From Impatiens glandulifera (Eukaryota > Streptophyta > Magnoliopsida > Ericales > Balsaminaceae), in NCBI RefSeq assembly GCF_907164915.1, contig NC_061862.1:31025628-31089627 (forward strand): a stretch of 64,000 bases of DNA, read 5' to 3'. Below, in pieces: positions 12,073 through 23,079 of the stretch; within the stretch, counting starts at the first letter, position 1, and every line of letters begins with the position of its first letter. The translations under genes were made by a program, and so were the position numbers. The notes below the pieces were generated by a model. That model was not told where the DNA came from. It did not search any database and worked only from the letters and a program-made list of their open reading frames with translations.

Positions 12073-12929
12073 TTCTCCTCTCAAAGAGAAACGTAGTAGA
12101 AACAAAGTTTCATCTTAACAAACAGAAGTCGATGAAACATCAAGCTACAATCATGCAACCATCGTCTTCAGCAAGCCCAATTTTCAGCAAACTTCATTTT
12201 TTTAGCTATCCAATTTAGACAGCCGAGCAAACCCAATTCAGCAAACTCCATTTTTTTTCCGAACTACGCGATATAGATAGCTCAATCTTTGTTAGTCCAA
12301 TCCACAACAATCATCATGAATTGTCTTTTCTTCATTAGCCACCAGCTTTCAACTTTTACAACTTTCATTTTTTTTTTTTCCAAAAAGCCAATTTAACATT
12401 ATTTTTTTATTGACAATTCTTGTCGACAAATCACTTTTTTTTCGATTACAAGGGAATCGCATCCGTAAGTTCACTTCTTCTATTTCCTTTTTCCCTTCAA
12501 TCAGATTCTTAACCCAATCGCACCAGAGAAACCATCAAATTCATGGTCTCTTTATCCACCCGATTCTCCTTCATCAGTGATATGCATGCACCATGTCAAA
12601 TTGAGAGAGACCACATTCCTGCACTTGGCAATACAATGGAGTCCCTCATTAGTTAGATTTTGAGCATACTTCCTTATCTCCTTTATAGCATTAGGAGCCT
12701 TCTTGAAGGTGCAACCATGGAGCGCTTGTGAAGATTTATGGTGTACTCCCTTGTGACCACCTCTTCCTTTCTGCCTTTGCTACCCTTCTCCACCATTTTT
12801 GTCTACGGCTTCTAGGAAGAGTTTAATAGAATTTATCTTTATCTCTCTCGGAAGAAATCTTATCCAAACAAAGGGTTGTTTTCTTCTTTCTTCCATCTTT
12901 TTTTAACATTGAAATCTGAATCAAGAAGA

Positions 12930-13425
12930 AGAAACCATTTCCTTTCGCATTCTCATTCTTATCACCCAAACAAGAAACGAATATATCACCCGAAGCAAGA
13001 CAATGGGCAGTATGTGGATAAGCTAATCCAGTTTTGGATATTATATCTTCAAGCTCAACCGCTTTATGCAGAATTGGTGCTATCGGATCTTTCAATGTGT
13101 CAATTGTACAAATCCGACCAGATACTAGAGAAGGCAAGACAAGGAAACGACGAGATACTTCAGAATCTTGGTAGCAAAAACTGCAAGCATTCCATCCAGA
13201 ATGATGTAATTTGTCTCTAATATGAGGTATACGAAGCCTGTGAATGATTTTTGAATAAGTTTCTGAACTTGGATCCAAGTTCCCTTCCCGTTCCTGTGTA
13301 AACGCAGGTAACATAGAGTATAGATTCTTTTGGTCCAGACATGGCTGCCATAGGAGAGCCATAACTTGGTCCGCCGCCGCCCTTCTTGCAACCGTTCCTC
13401 CCTGCTGGCGCCAATGTTTTAACTT
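12930..13425 (-). pseudogene. Captured fragment of selenium-binding protein (SBP56 family) cDNA
   Basis: In the minus strand, three frames together give the N-terminal part of a plant selenium-binding protein: an N-terminal start with AMSGPKESILYVTCVYTGTG, then LDPSSETYSKIIHRL, HHSGWNACSFCYQD, RRFLVLPSLVSGRI, KTGLAYPHTAHCLASGD and VSCLGDKNENAKGNGFF. The full protein is about 490 residues; only roughly the first 175 are here. Frameshifts near 13320 (with a short deletion) and 12965 break the frame. No intron-like interruptions are visible, which suggests capture from a spliced mRNA. The 235-codon ORF at 12823-13530 is a chance fusion of element sequence and this fragment. Confidence 0.85.
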
Positions 13426-13540
13426 TACAATCGAAACCCTCATCTTCTTTTCTTCAATAGTAATAATATAATAAAGTCCTCCGTCAATGGCTGCTTCGGC
13501 CACCGACAGAGGCAGCAGAAAACTCTCCAAAATTCTTAAC

Positions 13541-13558
13541 CTTGGAGCTCTATTACCA
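13541..13558 (-). other. Primer-binding site of the miniature element
   Basis: Reverse complement TGGTAATAGAGCTCCAAG directly abuts the CA end of the minus-strand 5' LTR. It matches TGGTATCAGAGC, the tRNA-iMet site, at 10 of 12 positions. Confidence 0.75.
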
Positions 13559-13714
13559 TGTTAAAATCTTGAAAAAGTGTAAATTGAAACTGTATTATTG
13601 AAAGTTGGTTTTTAAACAATTACATATCTTCCTTATATAGGAGTTTTTAACCAAACTAACTAATCATTACTAACTAATTAACGGTTTAATAAACCGTTAG
13701 TTATTATTTTTACA
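13559..13714 (-). repeat. 5' LTR of the miniature element
   Basis: Paired with 11904-12072. On the minus strand it starts TGTAAAAATAACTAACGG and ends AAGATTTTAACA. The target duplication AAAGT follows on the plus strand at 13715-13719. Confidence 0.88.
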
Positions 13715-14730
13715 AAAGTGAATTGAGCATTTGAACAAATCTAGTTAGAGAGAAAATATCGTGTTCGTTGAAAAATGTTATAAAACCAAAAGATAGTGCT
13801 ATGAAGATGATTGAGTTTAATTTTGGAGATTGTAACAACAATTTGTTTTGTCATTTCCATGGTTGAACATGAGTCCTTTAGCTCAAGGGTGCGGTCAACA
13901 TAAGTCATTTAGCCAAGCTGAATTATTTTTAGTTTGGGTGCAGTGAGCCAGTTTATTCGATGTATCCCAATGGTGTAAGGCCGTCGACTTATTGGAGACG
14001 TTTTTGATATGGCGGAAGAAGACTCTATTTTCCATGTAAACATAATGTGGATTCGCCCTTGGAGATGTTAGTATTAGGGACTTAAGAGTATGACTTATTT
14101 TTATTTTGGGCAGTCGGCCGCCTAGGCTACAGCTCAAATAGACATGATGAACGTGGATCTAACCTTACTTTAGCCTTAAACCATAGTTTCAAAATGTTAG
14201 AATGAAACTTGAATGTAAGAAAACTAATGTTAGGTATGTTTATGACGACGAATAGAATGAGATTTGATGACAATCAAGTTAAGGGATTCAGATTATCAAG
14301 AAAGTCATACTCTTGACATAACCGGAAAGATTACTGGACATAATCTGTGGAGTAAAAGTAACAAATATAATTTAACAATGTAACTTGACTTATATTTTAA
14401 TGTTAACTAATATTTTGATTTTGATTTTTTTAGTTTAGACCTATTGTGTTTATAAATTAGATACTAAGATTTGGAAGATGAGATGAAACCTTTCTAAATG
14501 TCTAGAAATATAATTTGTGAACAACACTTCATTATAACTCTTTTTTAAGTATAAAAAAATAAATCCCACATTTAATCCTTTATAAATATATACCAATCCA
14601 ACCTAGTTCATATCTTTTGTTAAAAAAAAATTAAGAACAAAAACTCTTATTTTCATATCTATCTTAATTCTGAATTGACTTATTAAAAAATTTGAATTTA
14701 TTGGAATCTTGTATGTCTATATTTCCCTAA
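13715..14730. other. Intergenic, no gene recognised
   Basis: An 80-codon minus-strand ORF (13895-14137) has no features I recognise. No repeats or RNA genes seen. Confidence 0.5.
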
Positions 14731-15325
14731 GAGCATCCTTATCCTTATCCATGACCCATTTTTTGGTTATGGCCATGATTATGAAAACAGCTTTATGACC
14801 AAGATTTTGGTCATTGTGCTTATCCATGACCAATCAAATCTTGATCATAAATTAAAAATTATTTTTTTAATTTTAAATTAAAAATATAATAAAAAATATT
14901 TAAATATAATAATAATATTTAATTTCTAATTTTTATACATTAATAATTTTTTTATACATATTAATTATGGATAATTGTAAACAAAAGAGGATAATCAGTA
15001 AAAATGGAGAAAATGGTGATTTTTTTTGTGCTCCGAAATATAACAAGAGTGGTCTATATTTATAGATCTCGAAAAATTATGAATTTTGATATAATTTTTT
15101 TTAAATTATAAATAATATTAAAATCGGGTTTTAAAGATAAGAGATAAAAAAAATCTGGGTAACCAATCAAATGCCGACAAATGACAGCATTTGATTAGAT
15201 GATCTTCGTTGTAATTTTTGTCGACAAAAACAAAGATCCAATGACTTGGTTTTGGTCATGGAATGTAAATTGACATGATCATCCATGACCAAGATCATCC
15301 TTATTTGGTCATGATAAGGATGGTC
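14731..15325. mobile_element. Harbinger/Tourist-like MITE, 595 bp
   Basis: Terminal inverted repeats: the left end is GAGCATCCTTATC and the reverse complement of the right end is GACCATCCTTATC (12 of 13). They are flanked by TAA on both sides (14728-14730, 15326-15328), the 3 bp target duplication of PIF/Harbinger elements. Further inward both ends carry catgacca-type words in opposite orientation. The middle is very AT-rich and has no coding capacity. Confidence 0.78.
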
Positions 15326-16159
15326 TAAAACAATGGTCAAACTCCTAAATGCTCAGTTCTTTTGCCATTCAGACTAAACCTGAATCTATTAATATATATT
15401 TTTTAAATAAATATTGTTTAGTGGATCAACAAGCTAATGAGAAGACCTCCATTAATCATTATAAAAATTTGAAAGACAAAAATAAATGTTCAATCATATT
15501 AAACCTTAAAGAGAAAAAAACAATCTTTTTACAAGGAAACCTAGAAAAGGGATAGGCTAGAAGAAACGACAGCAGCTAAATTTTGTTTTGTTTATTTGAC
15601 CGAATAACTTTTAATTTTTTATTAAGTAAGATATTAGTAATGTAGGGAAACAAAAACATTAGTGTTAAAAAGAGGTGGGCCAAGTGTAGACAAGAAGCAA
15701 AAAAATGTAACATACATTATCAACAAAATGATATTGAAATACTTGAGATTATAAATGACAAACAATAAATTTTTTGATTTGCAGAGCTATTCAATTAGTA
15801 ACTCGATTCTTACTAAGGAATTCCCGATAAGAACGCCTTGAATGAAGTTAAGACCCGTAAATATAGAGTCATGCTAACCATCTTTAAGGAATAAAGGTTA
15901 AAAAAAATGAAGGTCATGTAGTTCCAAAAAAGGAAGAAGCTAGCTGGTTAGTTCACTACACATTGAACAAGAACATGTGATACCGGTAAGGACAAATTGG
16001 TAACATAAAATAGATTTATAGCTAGCTATAAACACAACAAAAGATGCATTTTATTATTCCTACTGATTAAAGTGTAAGAAAAAGATTGACATTGAGATGA
16101 GCCTACAACCATATATAAGAAGAGCACTTGCACTAGCTTAAGCCAGTGGTGGATATAAT

Positions 16160-16453
16160 ATGCATGTACAAAACAGTCTAGCACCTCTAGTTGAGCCACC
16201 GTCGGAAATGGTGGCAGCGGTTGAGCCTGGAAGCTATTCTACAAACCGATCGATTGAGATCCTGGTGGTGGTGCTGGCAGTCATCACCATTGTTGCTGTT
16301 ATTGCAGGGGTCATAGCTCGACTCTGTGGTGGGACTCATTTTGGTGGAAATGGAGAACATGACATCGAGGGCTGGGTGGAGACACGTTGCAGCACCTGCA
16401 TCGCCAGTGGCCTTCATCAAACACCATCAACACCAGCTCAAGAAAAGAAATAA
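16160..16453 (+). CDS. Small plant membrane protein of unknown function, 97 aa
   Basis: This is a single-exon ORF of 97 residues with an ATG start. A soluble N-terminal part with LVEPPSE is followed by one hydrophobic helix (about residues 33-54, EILVVVLAVITIVAVIAGVI). Then comes a short cytosolic or lumenal tail, ARLCGGTHFGGNGEHDIEGW, with two further Cys in a CSTC motif. I recognise the pattern (helix, then RLCGG.HFGG.GE.DIEGWVE..C..C) as a family of uncharacterised plant transmembrane proteins. No function is known to me. No 5' regulatory sites can be defined. Confidence 0.7.
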   Translation: MHVQNSLAPLVEPPSEMVAAVEPGSYSTNRSIEILVVVLAVITIVAVIAGVIARLCGGTHFGGNGEHDIEGWVETRCSTCIASGLHQTPSTPAQEKK

Positions 16454-16619
16454 GAGATTTTTATGACATTTCCAGTTTTAACTTTTAAGATAAGATATTA
16501 TTAAGAGTACTGATTTTCTGCCATTGGCTTTCCCATGAGGTGAAAGTGAAACTAATAATAATGATTTCTCTGTGTTTTTCCCCAACAATTTGTCACGAGA
16601 GTGAGTCCTTTACAGCAGA

Positions 16620-17300
16620 TTCATAGACACAGATGCATAATGAGAAGAGGTTGACAACCCTTTCAAAAAAAACTTTGAATATAAACTGTTTAAAGTCAAT
16701 TTGGTCCTGCAGATAAGAAAAACATATTTGGCCACAATAACATACCTTCCTTCCTTCTTCTACCAAATTACAAAGTTCAGTTGAGATAGCTCCGATTATG
16801 CTGCCATACAGATAAGTTACTCATTGTGTTACCTAATACAAATGCGCAGAAGCTATTTGAGTCTTGCGGATCAATTTTCTTTAGAACATTAAGGATATTC
16901 AGAACAAGAAAAAACAGCAAATAAGGCGATTTCAGCAGTATCTAATAGTAGAATCCCCAACTCTGAATACAGAAAATCTAGGGCTTTAAGGATTGAAAAG
17001 AGGTTGAAAACCCTTTAAAGAAAACATTTTAAAGTCAATTTTGCTCCAACAGATAAGAATAACATACTTGGCCTAGCTATTTGTTAATGAAGAAGCATGC
17101 CACAATAACATATACCAAATTACAGGGTTCAGCTGAGATAGTTCTGATTATGTTTCCATACAGATATGTTAGTACATATAAGTAACAGAAAATTAGGGAT
17201 TTCAGAACAAGACAAGAGCAGCAAATACGGCAATTTCAGACGTGTCTGCTCGTAGAAACCCCAAATCTGAATACAGAAAATCTAGGGCTTTAAGGAATGA
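16620..17300. repeat. Imperfect tandem duplication, period about 305-340 bp
   Basis: Matching blocks include agataagaaaaacatatttgg (16711) against agataagaataacatacttgg (17051), and accaaattacaaagttcag with gccatacagata against their counterparts about 340 bp further on. The pair cagaaaatctagggctttaagga recurs at about 16970 and 17274 (offset 304). No gene is evident, although the minus strand has intron-like and telo-box-like words here. Confidence 0.65.
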
Positions 17301-18059
17301 AAACCAAAAACCACGCACTCTTAGAAGAAACAGAAGTCAACAGTTACAGTACGAAGGACAAATAATTTCTGCCGGTTCCATGATCTTCTGTTCATCACAT
17401 TAACAAACTAACCACACACGAAAAAAGAATCAGTTTATGTCTTAGATAAGGAAACAACACATAAAACCCTATTTGATCTTACTGTTGTTGAGATGCGAGG
17501 AAGCACAGACTAATCGCCAATTGCTGCCTTCTTAGATGAGCGGAGCTCAGATCATTGGCTAGAATCATTTCCACTTGATCGAGGGAGAATTACAACCCTG
17601 ACAAATGAAAGAAGCCCATTCTCTCCCCGCAAGATTCATTGTAGTTTAAGAACAGAATGAATCAAGGTGAGAAAGTACTGCTAGCATATGACTCATATGT
17701 ATGTACATGTTTGATTAGGTTCTGCTCATTTATCAAAATGGTAATTCTTCTCCGAACAACGCAAAGGTAAGAGGTTATAAACCACTCAATTTAAAAAATA
17801 TTAATGTTAAATTTCCCTAACTAGATAAATATATAACCTTAAACCTTAAATCCTAAACCTTTAACTGTGAGATTTATGTCGTACCTCCAATTCTCTCACC
17901 TTGCCTTATGTGTCTTAAAGCGTCGTCTCGATAACTCTCAATATCATCTTAATCAAATTTATCCTGAAATAAAACATTTTATAAGAAAAAAAATGATTAA
18001 TTTCGAACAGAAATGTATTAAAAACGATTAACTTATGATAACGGATTGACATAGAGTAT
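17301..18059. other. Intergenic, no gene seen
   Basis: A donor-like context (caacaacag|taagatc) occurs on the minus strand near 17480, but no coding exon follows. The left end of the CACTA element should lie hereabouts or be deleted; no CACTA-type terminus was found. Confidence 0.4.
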
Positions 18060-18416
18060 CTAAGATGGTGGGGGTAAGGTAACGCTAATGAACCGTGCAA
18101 TGTGGAATAATATTATTCTCTCGAACAATATGGCCCCCAAATGCCGACTCCACATGCCCCTATTTTTACAACACGACTTTCTTTCAATTAGGCTAAATGT
18201 GACCTGCACCTTTTCTCCATTAGCCGTCAATTTGGTCAATTCAAAGTTTTTGTTGCTACCTCGCCTTCTCTGGGAGCTTGAAGACTTTGTATTTGTGCCT
18301 TCATCCGTCAATTGTGTGGGTTCATCTAGATTTTGCACATCATTAGTGGATGACCGCTCATCAGTGGATGGTCGTGTGAGATCTACAAGATTTTGCTCCT
18401 CAGGGATATCCTTCAC
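18060..18416 (-). pseudogene. Second CACTA ORF remnant (plant En/Spm transposase, Transposase_24-like)
   Basis: The 118-codon ORF has an acidic, Thr/Ser-rich start, then RRRGSNKNFELTKL and GEKVQVTFSL. This resembles the conserved start (RGPTKM...GEKV.V.FN) of the plant Ptta/En/Spm proteins that follow TNP2 in many CACTA elements. The C-terminal part, CCKNRGMWSRHLGAILFERI, suits the same domain. Position and orientation downstream of TNP2 fit. Short and probably non-functional. Confidence 0.5.
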
Positions 18417-18689
18417 TCGAGTATGCGACGAAGACTCACCCTAATTCATTTTTTTTCTAAGGGAATTGAGTTGTGATTGTAAAAATCCAGGCTGAAAACT
18501 CTTTGGATGTGCCATTTATACCCGAAAGAAATATTTAACATCAACATTTAAACAATAATAAAGAATAATGAAGAAAACTAGCAATAGTAATATCATACAT
18601 TTGACTGTTTAGGATTTATCTTTATTACAATATCCCAACCCGGTTTATTACCAATGTCTTTTTGGCATAAAATATTTGTTTTGCTTGGG

Positions 18690-19409
18690 TTGCCAATATA
18701 AACGACTCATTTTGATATTGAGACTTCCGTTGACAATTTAGGCTAACAAATCCATATTTATCAGTTTAAAGTCGTGTAGCTCTAAAATGCACATCATACC
18801 AAATGCACTTAAATACAACAATTCGTTTACCACTAAGGTATTGCATTTCAATTATATCTATAAACACACTATAATAATTTCGTATTTCCGTGCCATGACA
18901 ACCAATCACGAGTATTTCACTATTCTAAGTCTTCAATCCAAGGTCATGTTTTCTAGTGGTGAATTTATATCCATTACTTTACACCAAATAAAATTTGACG
19001 CATATTGTGTGGGATCGATTCCTAACATTTGTAGCTCAAAACTTCTTCCGCTTTTGTCAGAAAGTTGTTGAACTCTATTTTTGAACCATGTGTTATATTC
19101 TTCATCGCATCGACCACTTGATCATTCTTGGATATACTCGCTGCATATTAAACGCATAATCAAATTTTTGATAACATTCATACGTATAAAAATACTTGAG
19201 AACATTCATACCGATAAAATGGCTCCACTTCTTCACAATTTTTTAGCACATATGAATGAGCCAATTCTCGTTCATTTGATTCGTAAATGTATGTTCTCCC
19301 TGATAATAATTCCTCAACAGATGAAAATATGACAAGAGAACTCGGTGGTTGGGGTGACATGTGCACCGCGAACTCTTGAAAATACGTAACACACAAGCTG
19401 ATACAATTC
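18690..19409 (-). pseudogene. TNP2-type transposase, C-terminal domains (DUF4216/DUF4218 regions), decayed
   Basis: Minus-strand frames give NCISLCVTYFQEFAVHM, then ELAHSYVLKNCEEVEPF. After stops come NYYSVFIDIIEMQYL, VVFKCIWYDV and DKYGFVSLN. These are the linker and C-terminal signature of plant TNP2 proteins. Multiple stops and frameshifts are present. The reading continues from 23060 across the Copia insertion. Confidence 0.7.
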
Positions 19410-20813
19410 TGTTGGGTCAAATTATTTTGACTAAAATAAACTAAAAAATAAGCTTATTTTATGCTGACTTTATTTTGATGACCTGTGTTAAAACTTAGTT
19501 GTGAATAAAGCTAAGTTGTCTATTTGTTTTGTGTAGGTGCATATATAAGACTATGCCACTTTAGACGTGGTCTAAATCAGACTATTTTAGACGTCAAACA
19601 TAGTTAGAGAAGGCCATCTAACTCCTTTAGACAAGGTCTAAAGGAAAACGTAGTTAGACGAGGTCTAAAGGGATACGTAGTTAGACTAGGTCATCTAACT
19701 CCTTTAGATGAGGTCTAAAGGGATACGTAGTTAGACGAGGACGTCTAACTCCTTTAGACGAGGTCTAAAGGGATACGTAGTTAAACGAGGTTGTCTAACT
19801 CCTTTAGACGAGGACATCTAACTCCTTTAGACGAGGTCTAAAGGGAAGCATAGTTAGACGATGTCGTCTAACTCCTTTAGATGAGGTCTAAAGGGAAGCG
19901 TAGTTAGATGAGGACGTCTAACTTCCTTAGACAAGGTCTAAAGGAGCACGTCTAATGCCTTGCTTTAGCAGCCGTCTGAAGAAAGCATATGTCTAACCAC
20001 GATCAACTAGCTGTCTGCTACTCCTACTCCACTCACTTCTGTACAGTCAGATAAGCCAACTAATTATATCAAATGAATGAACGCCACATACGCAAATATC
20101 CTTCCAACTGTTTGTCTAGTACAAGACAATATTAGAGGATATTCGGCGCACTACCAGTTTGGTATGGCCATGATCCAATTGCTCATGGCGGCCTTCCAAC
20201 AAATATATGTCACGTGTCCACAAAGAAGATTCGACCGTTGATATCCTTCTACTACAAATAGATGCTCAAGGAAAACAGACAAATCACTGAATCATTGAGA
20301 ATCTCTTGATCAATCGGATTACTTGAACACACGAAGTTACTTGTTCACTTGCCTTCTTACTGCCTTACTCACAATCTTACTCTTGTTCTTACTGACTTCT
20401 TACATCCTTCAAGATCAATAGAGAAGTTGAATTACTGTCTAGCTGTGAGAATATTGTAAGTTGAATAGAGGTTGTTCTGTTCAACAGAGAGTTAACTAGC
20501 TCAGTAAGTTGTATTTGATTCAAAGTATTTAGTGGATATCCTTCCGGTTGTGGAAGAAGGGTTGACGTAGGAGTTTTATCTCCGAACATCCATAAAACTC
20601 CATGTGTTCTTTACTTTCTGCCTTTTACCTCCGGTTGTTCAAAGTTTCAAATCCGACGAATACTTCCGCACTTGAATCCGTTTCAAGAGTTTTGAGGATT
20701 TGTGAAGAATAAAAACAAATACTAATTCCTCACAGGATTACTATCAAAGAATTTATCGTTAGATGCTAACAATAGTTAGACCCTAGTCTCTATTGGTAGC
20801 ACCGATCCAAACA
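19410..20813 (+). repeat. Left LTR of the deleted Copia element, about 1.4 kb
   Basis: It holds the GACGAGG hairpin array (19552-19975). It ends in the words ggtagcaccgatccaaaca, shared with the right LTR end at 23056. TG...CA termini. Confidence 0.7.
19552..19975. repeat. Hairpin minisatellite in the left LTR
   Basis: Alternating units such as GTTAGACGAGGTCGTCTAAC and CCTTTAGAC-n3-GTCTAAAGG, separated by ggatacgta or ggaagcgta, repeat through about 420 bp. Each unit is a near-perfect inverted repeat with 9 bp arms. Confidence 0.9.
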
Positions 20814-20815
20814 AG

Positions 20816-20827
20816 TGGTATCAGAGC
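20816..20827 (+). other. Primer-binding site (tRNA-iMet)
   Basis: TGGTATCAGAGC, two bases after the LTR end. Confidence 0.9.
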
Positions 20828-20866
20828 CTCGTTTTCTATTCTCAAGCACCAACAAGAACCTGAAAC

Positions 20867-21590
20867 ATGTTTGTCGTCAACCACATTCCTTTGCTCTCAA
20901 AAGAAAACTACGATTATTGGATTGTGAGAATGCAGGCTCATTTAGCAGCCCTCGATTACGACATGTGGGATGTCATCACTAATGGTCCTATAAAGATTGA
21001 GAAGTCAAGATGTAAATGGACAACTGAAGATAAAATATTGAACAACCTGGATAATGTCGCCAAAGATATTCTATACAAGTCGATCGACATGAATATATTC
21101 AGTGAGATCAAGTCATGCTCCTCCGCTAAATAAATTTGGGAGAAGATGATTCAAATATATGGCAGCAACGATCAAATAAAGGAGAACCGAAAAGAGCAGA
21201 AGATTCTTATGAGCGTTGAAAGCAAGTCCAAGCGAGCCAATAGCGACTCAGATGAATCATCTAGCAATAACGAAGCCGTCACATGCTTGATGGCAGACGA
21301 CCAATCCAAGGTATTCAACTTCTCTTCAAAAGAGTTTACAAGAGATGATTTAACTGCTGTAGTCAATAACATGATCACTGAGTACAATAAGTTATCAGAC
21401 TCATTTAATGAAATGAAATCAAAATATGAGACCAATAACTCTTTTTCATCTTAAGTTTTTGAACCAAAAGTTTCTGAAAACAAAGTGGCTGAGCTCTCAT
21501 CTGAGAATGAGACGCTCAAGGAAAAGATACAAACTCTTTCATCTGAAAACCTATATTTAACGTATATAGTCAGTTCTTGGACAAGGTCTA
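20867..21590 (+). pseudogene. Copia gag remnant
   Basis: The ATG at 20867 opens 88 codons with LLSKENYDYWIVRMQAHL and WDVITNGPIKIEKS, the typical start of a Sirevirus-type Copia gag. A TAA at 21131 ends it. The same frame then resumes with IWEKMIQIYGSNDQIKENR, and downstream sequence gives NEAVTCLMADDQSKVF and FSSKEFTRDDLTAVV, as in the C-terminal gag of Copia-1. The zinc finger and most of the middle are missing, and the end runs into LTR sequence. Not functional. Confidence 0.75.
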
Positions 21591-23056
21591 GAGATGCTAA
21601 AGTAGGCTATTTAGACGCCAAACGTAGTTAGACGAGATCGTCTAAATCCTTTAGACGAGGTCGTCTAAATCCTTTAGACGAGGTCTAAAGGGAAAAATAG
21701 TTAGACGAGGTCGTCTAACTCCTTTAGACGAGGTCGTCTATCTCCTTTAGATGATGTCTAATGGGATACGTAGTTAGACGAGGTCGTCTAACTCTTTTAA
21801 ACAATGTCTAAAAGGATGCTTAGTTAGACGAGGTCTAAAGTGATACGTGGTTAGACGAGGTCGTCTAACTCCTTTAGACGAGGTGTAAAGGGATGCGTAG
21901 TTAGACGAGGTCGTCTAACTCCTTTAGACGAGGTCATTTAACTCCTTTAGACGAGGTCTAAAGGGAAGTGTAGTTAGACGAGGACGTCTAACTCCTTTAG
22001 ACGAGGTTTAAAGGGAAGCGTAGTTAGACGAGATCGTCTAACTCCTTTAGATTAGGTCTAAAGGGAGGCGTAGTTAGACGAAGACGTCTAACTCCTTTAA
22101 ACGAGGTCTAAAAGGATGCGTAGTTAGACGAGGACGTCTAACTCCCTTAGACAAGGTCTAAAGGAGCACGTCTAATGCATTACTTTAGCAACCGTCTGAA
22201 GAAAGCATACATTTAACCATGATCAACTAGTTTTCTACTACTCCTGCTCCACTCACTTCCGTGCAGTCTGACAAGCTAACTAATTATATCAAATGAACGA
22301 ACGCCACGTACGCATATATCCTTCCAACTGTTTGTCTAGTACAAGACAATATTAGAGGATATTTAGCGCATTACTAGTTCGGTATGGCCACGATCCATTT
22401 GCTCAAAGTCTGCTGTACTCTAGTACTATGGACGACATTCCAACGGACACATGCCACATGTCCACAAAGAAGATTCGACCGTTGGTGTCCTTCTACTACA
22501 AATAGATCTCAAGGACAACGAATGAATCACTGAATCACTGAGAATCTCTTGATTAACCGAATTACTTGAACACACCAAGTTACTTGTTCACTTGCCAACT
22601 TACTACCTTACTCACAATCTTACTCTTACTTTTACTAACTTCTTACATCCTTCAAGATCAAGAGAGAAATTGAATTACTATCTAGCTATGAGAATATTGT
22701 AAGTTGAACAAATGTTATTATGTTCAATAGAGAGTTAGCTAGCTTAGTAAGTTGTATTCGATTCAAAGTATTTAGTGGATATCCTTCCTGTTGTGGAAGA
22801 AGGGGTGACGTAAGAGTTTTATATCCGAACATCCATAAAACTTCATGTGTTCTTTACTTTTTGCCTTTTACCTTAGGTTGTTCAAAACTTCAAATCCGAC
22901 GAACACTTCCCCACTTGAATCCGTTTCAAGAGTTTGGAGGATTTCTGAAGAATAGAAACAAATACTAATCCCTCAGAGGATTACTATCAAAGAATTTATC
23001 GTTTGTTGCTAACAATAGTTAGACCCTAGTCTTTATTGGTAGCACCGATCCAAACA
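21590..23056 (+). repeat. Right LTR of the deleted Copia element, 5'-truncated
   Basis: From agatgctaaagtaggctatttagac onward it matches the left LTR after its first ~150 bp. The GACGAGG array here (21600-22180) is longer than in the left LTR. The end matches the left LTR to CCAAACA. Confidence 0.75.
21600..22180. repeat. Hairpin minisatellite in the right LTR
   Basis: Same unit family as 19552-19975 with more copies (about 580 bp against 420 bp) and different unit order, so the arrays have changed since insertion. Confidence 0.88.
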
Positions 23057-23079
23057 CTTTCAATTATTAAATAACTCTA

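Larger units (their letters stand above)
11904..13714 (-). mobile_element. Miniature LTR retrotransposon (TRIM-like) carrying a host cDNA fragment
   Basis: The element is complete: two similar direct repeats with TG...CA ends (11904-12072, 169 bp; 13559-13714, 156 bp) flanked by a perfect 5 bp target duplication AAAGT (11899-11903 and 13715-13719). Read on the minus strand, the LTR is followed at once by TGGTAATAGAGCTCCAAG (complement of 13541-13558), a diverged initiator-tRNA-Met primer-binding site. A purine tract (gagaggagaat) precedes the other LTR. No gag or pol is present, so it is non-autonomous. The interior instead holds a selenium-binding-protein fragment in element orientation. Confidence 0.9.
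19410..23056 (+). mobile_element. Internally deleted Copia element with repeat-rich LTRs
   Basis: The left LTR runs from about 19410 (TGTTGGGTCA) to 20813 (CCAAACA), followed by a spacer and TGGTATCAGAGC at 20816. A short gag remnant is followed by a second, 5'-truncated LTR ending at 23056. Pol is absent. The deletion appears to join late gag sequence to the middle of the 3' LTR at about 21590. No matching target duplication is seen (AATTC left, CTTTC right). Confidence 0.75.

Noticed and set aside
16600..17700. Minus-strand gene with a leader intron at 16600-17700
   Set aside because: Splice-like and telo-box-like words occur, but no coding exon follows and the plus-strand gene at 16160-16453 occupies the expected position.
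18820..18835. Left terminus of the CACTA element at accactaaggt
   Set aside because: It lies inside the DUF4216 coding remnant and does not match the TIR CACTAGTAAAAAAATG.
19405..23061. 5 bp target duplication of the deleted Copia element
   Set aside because: AATTC on the left and CTTTC on the right do not match; either the ends are slightly misplaced or the site has changed.
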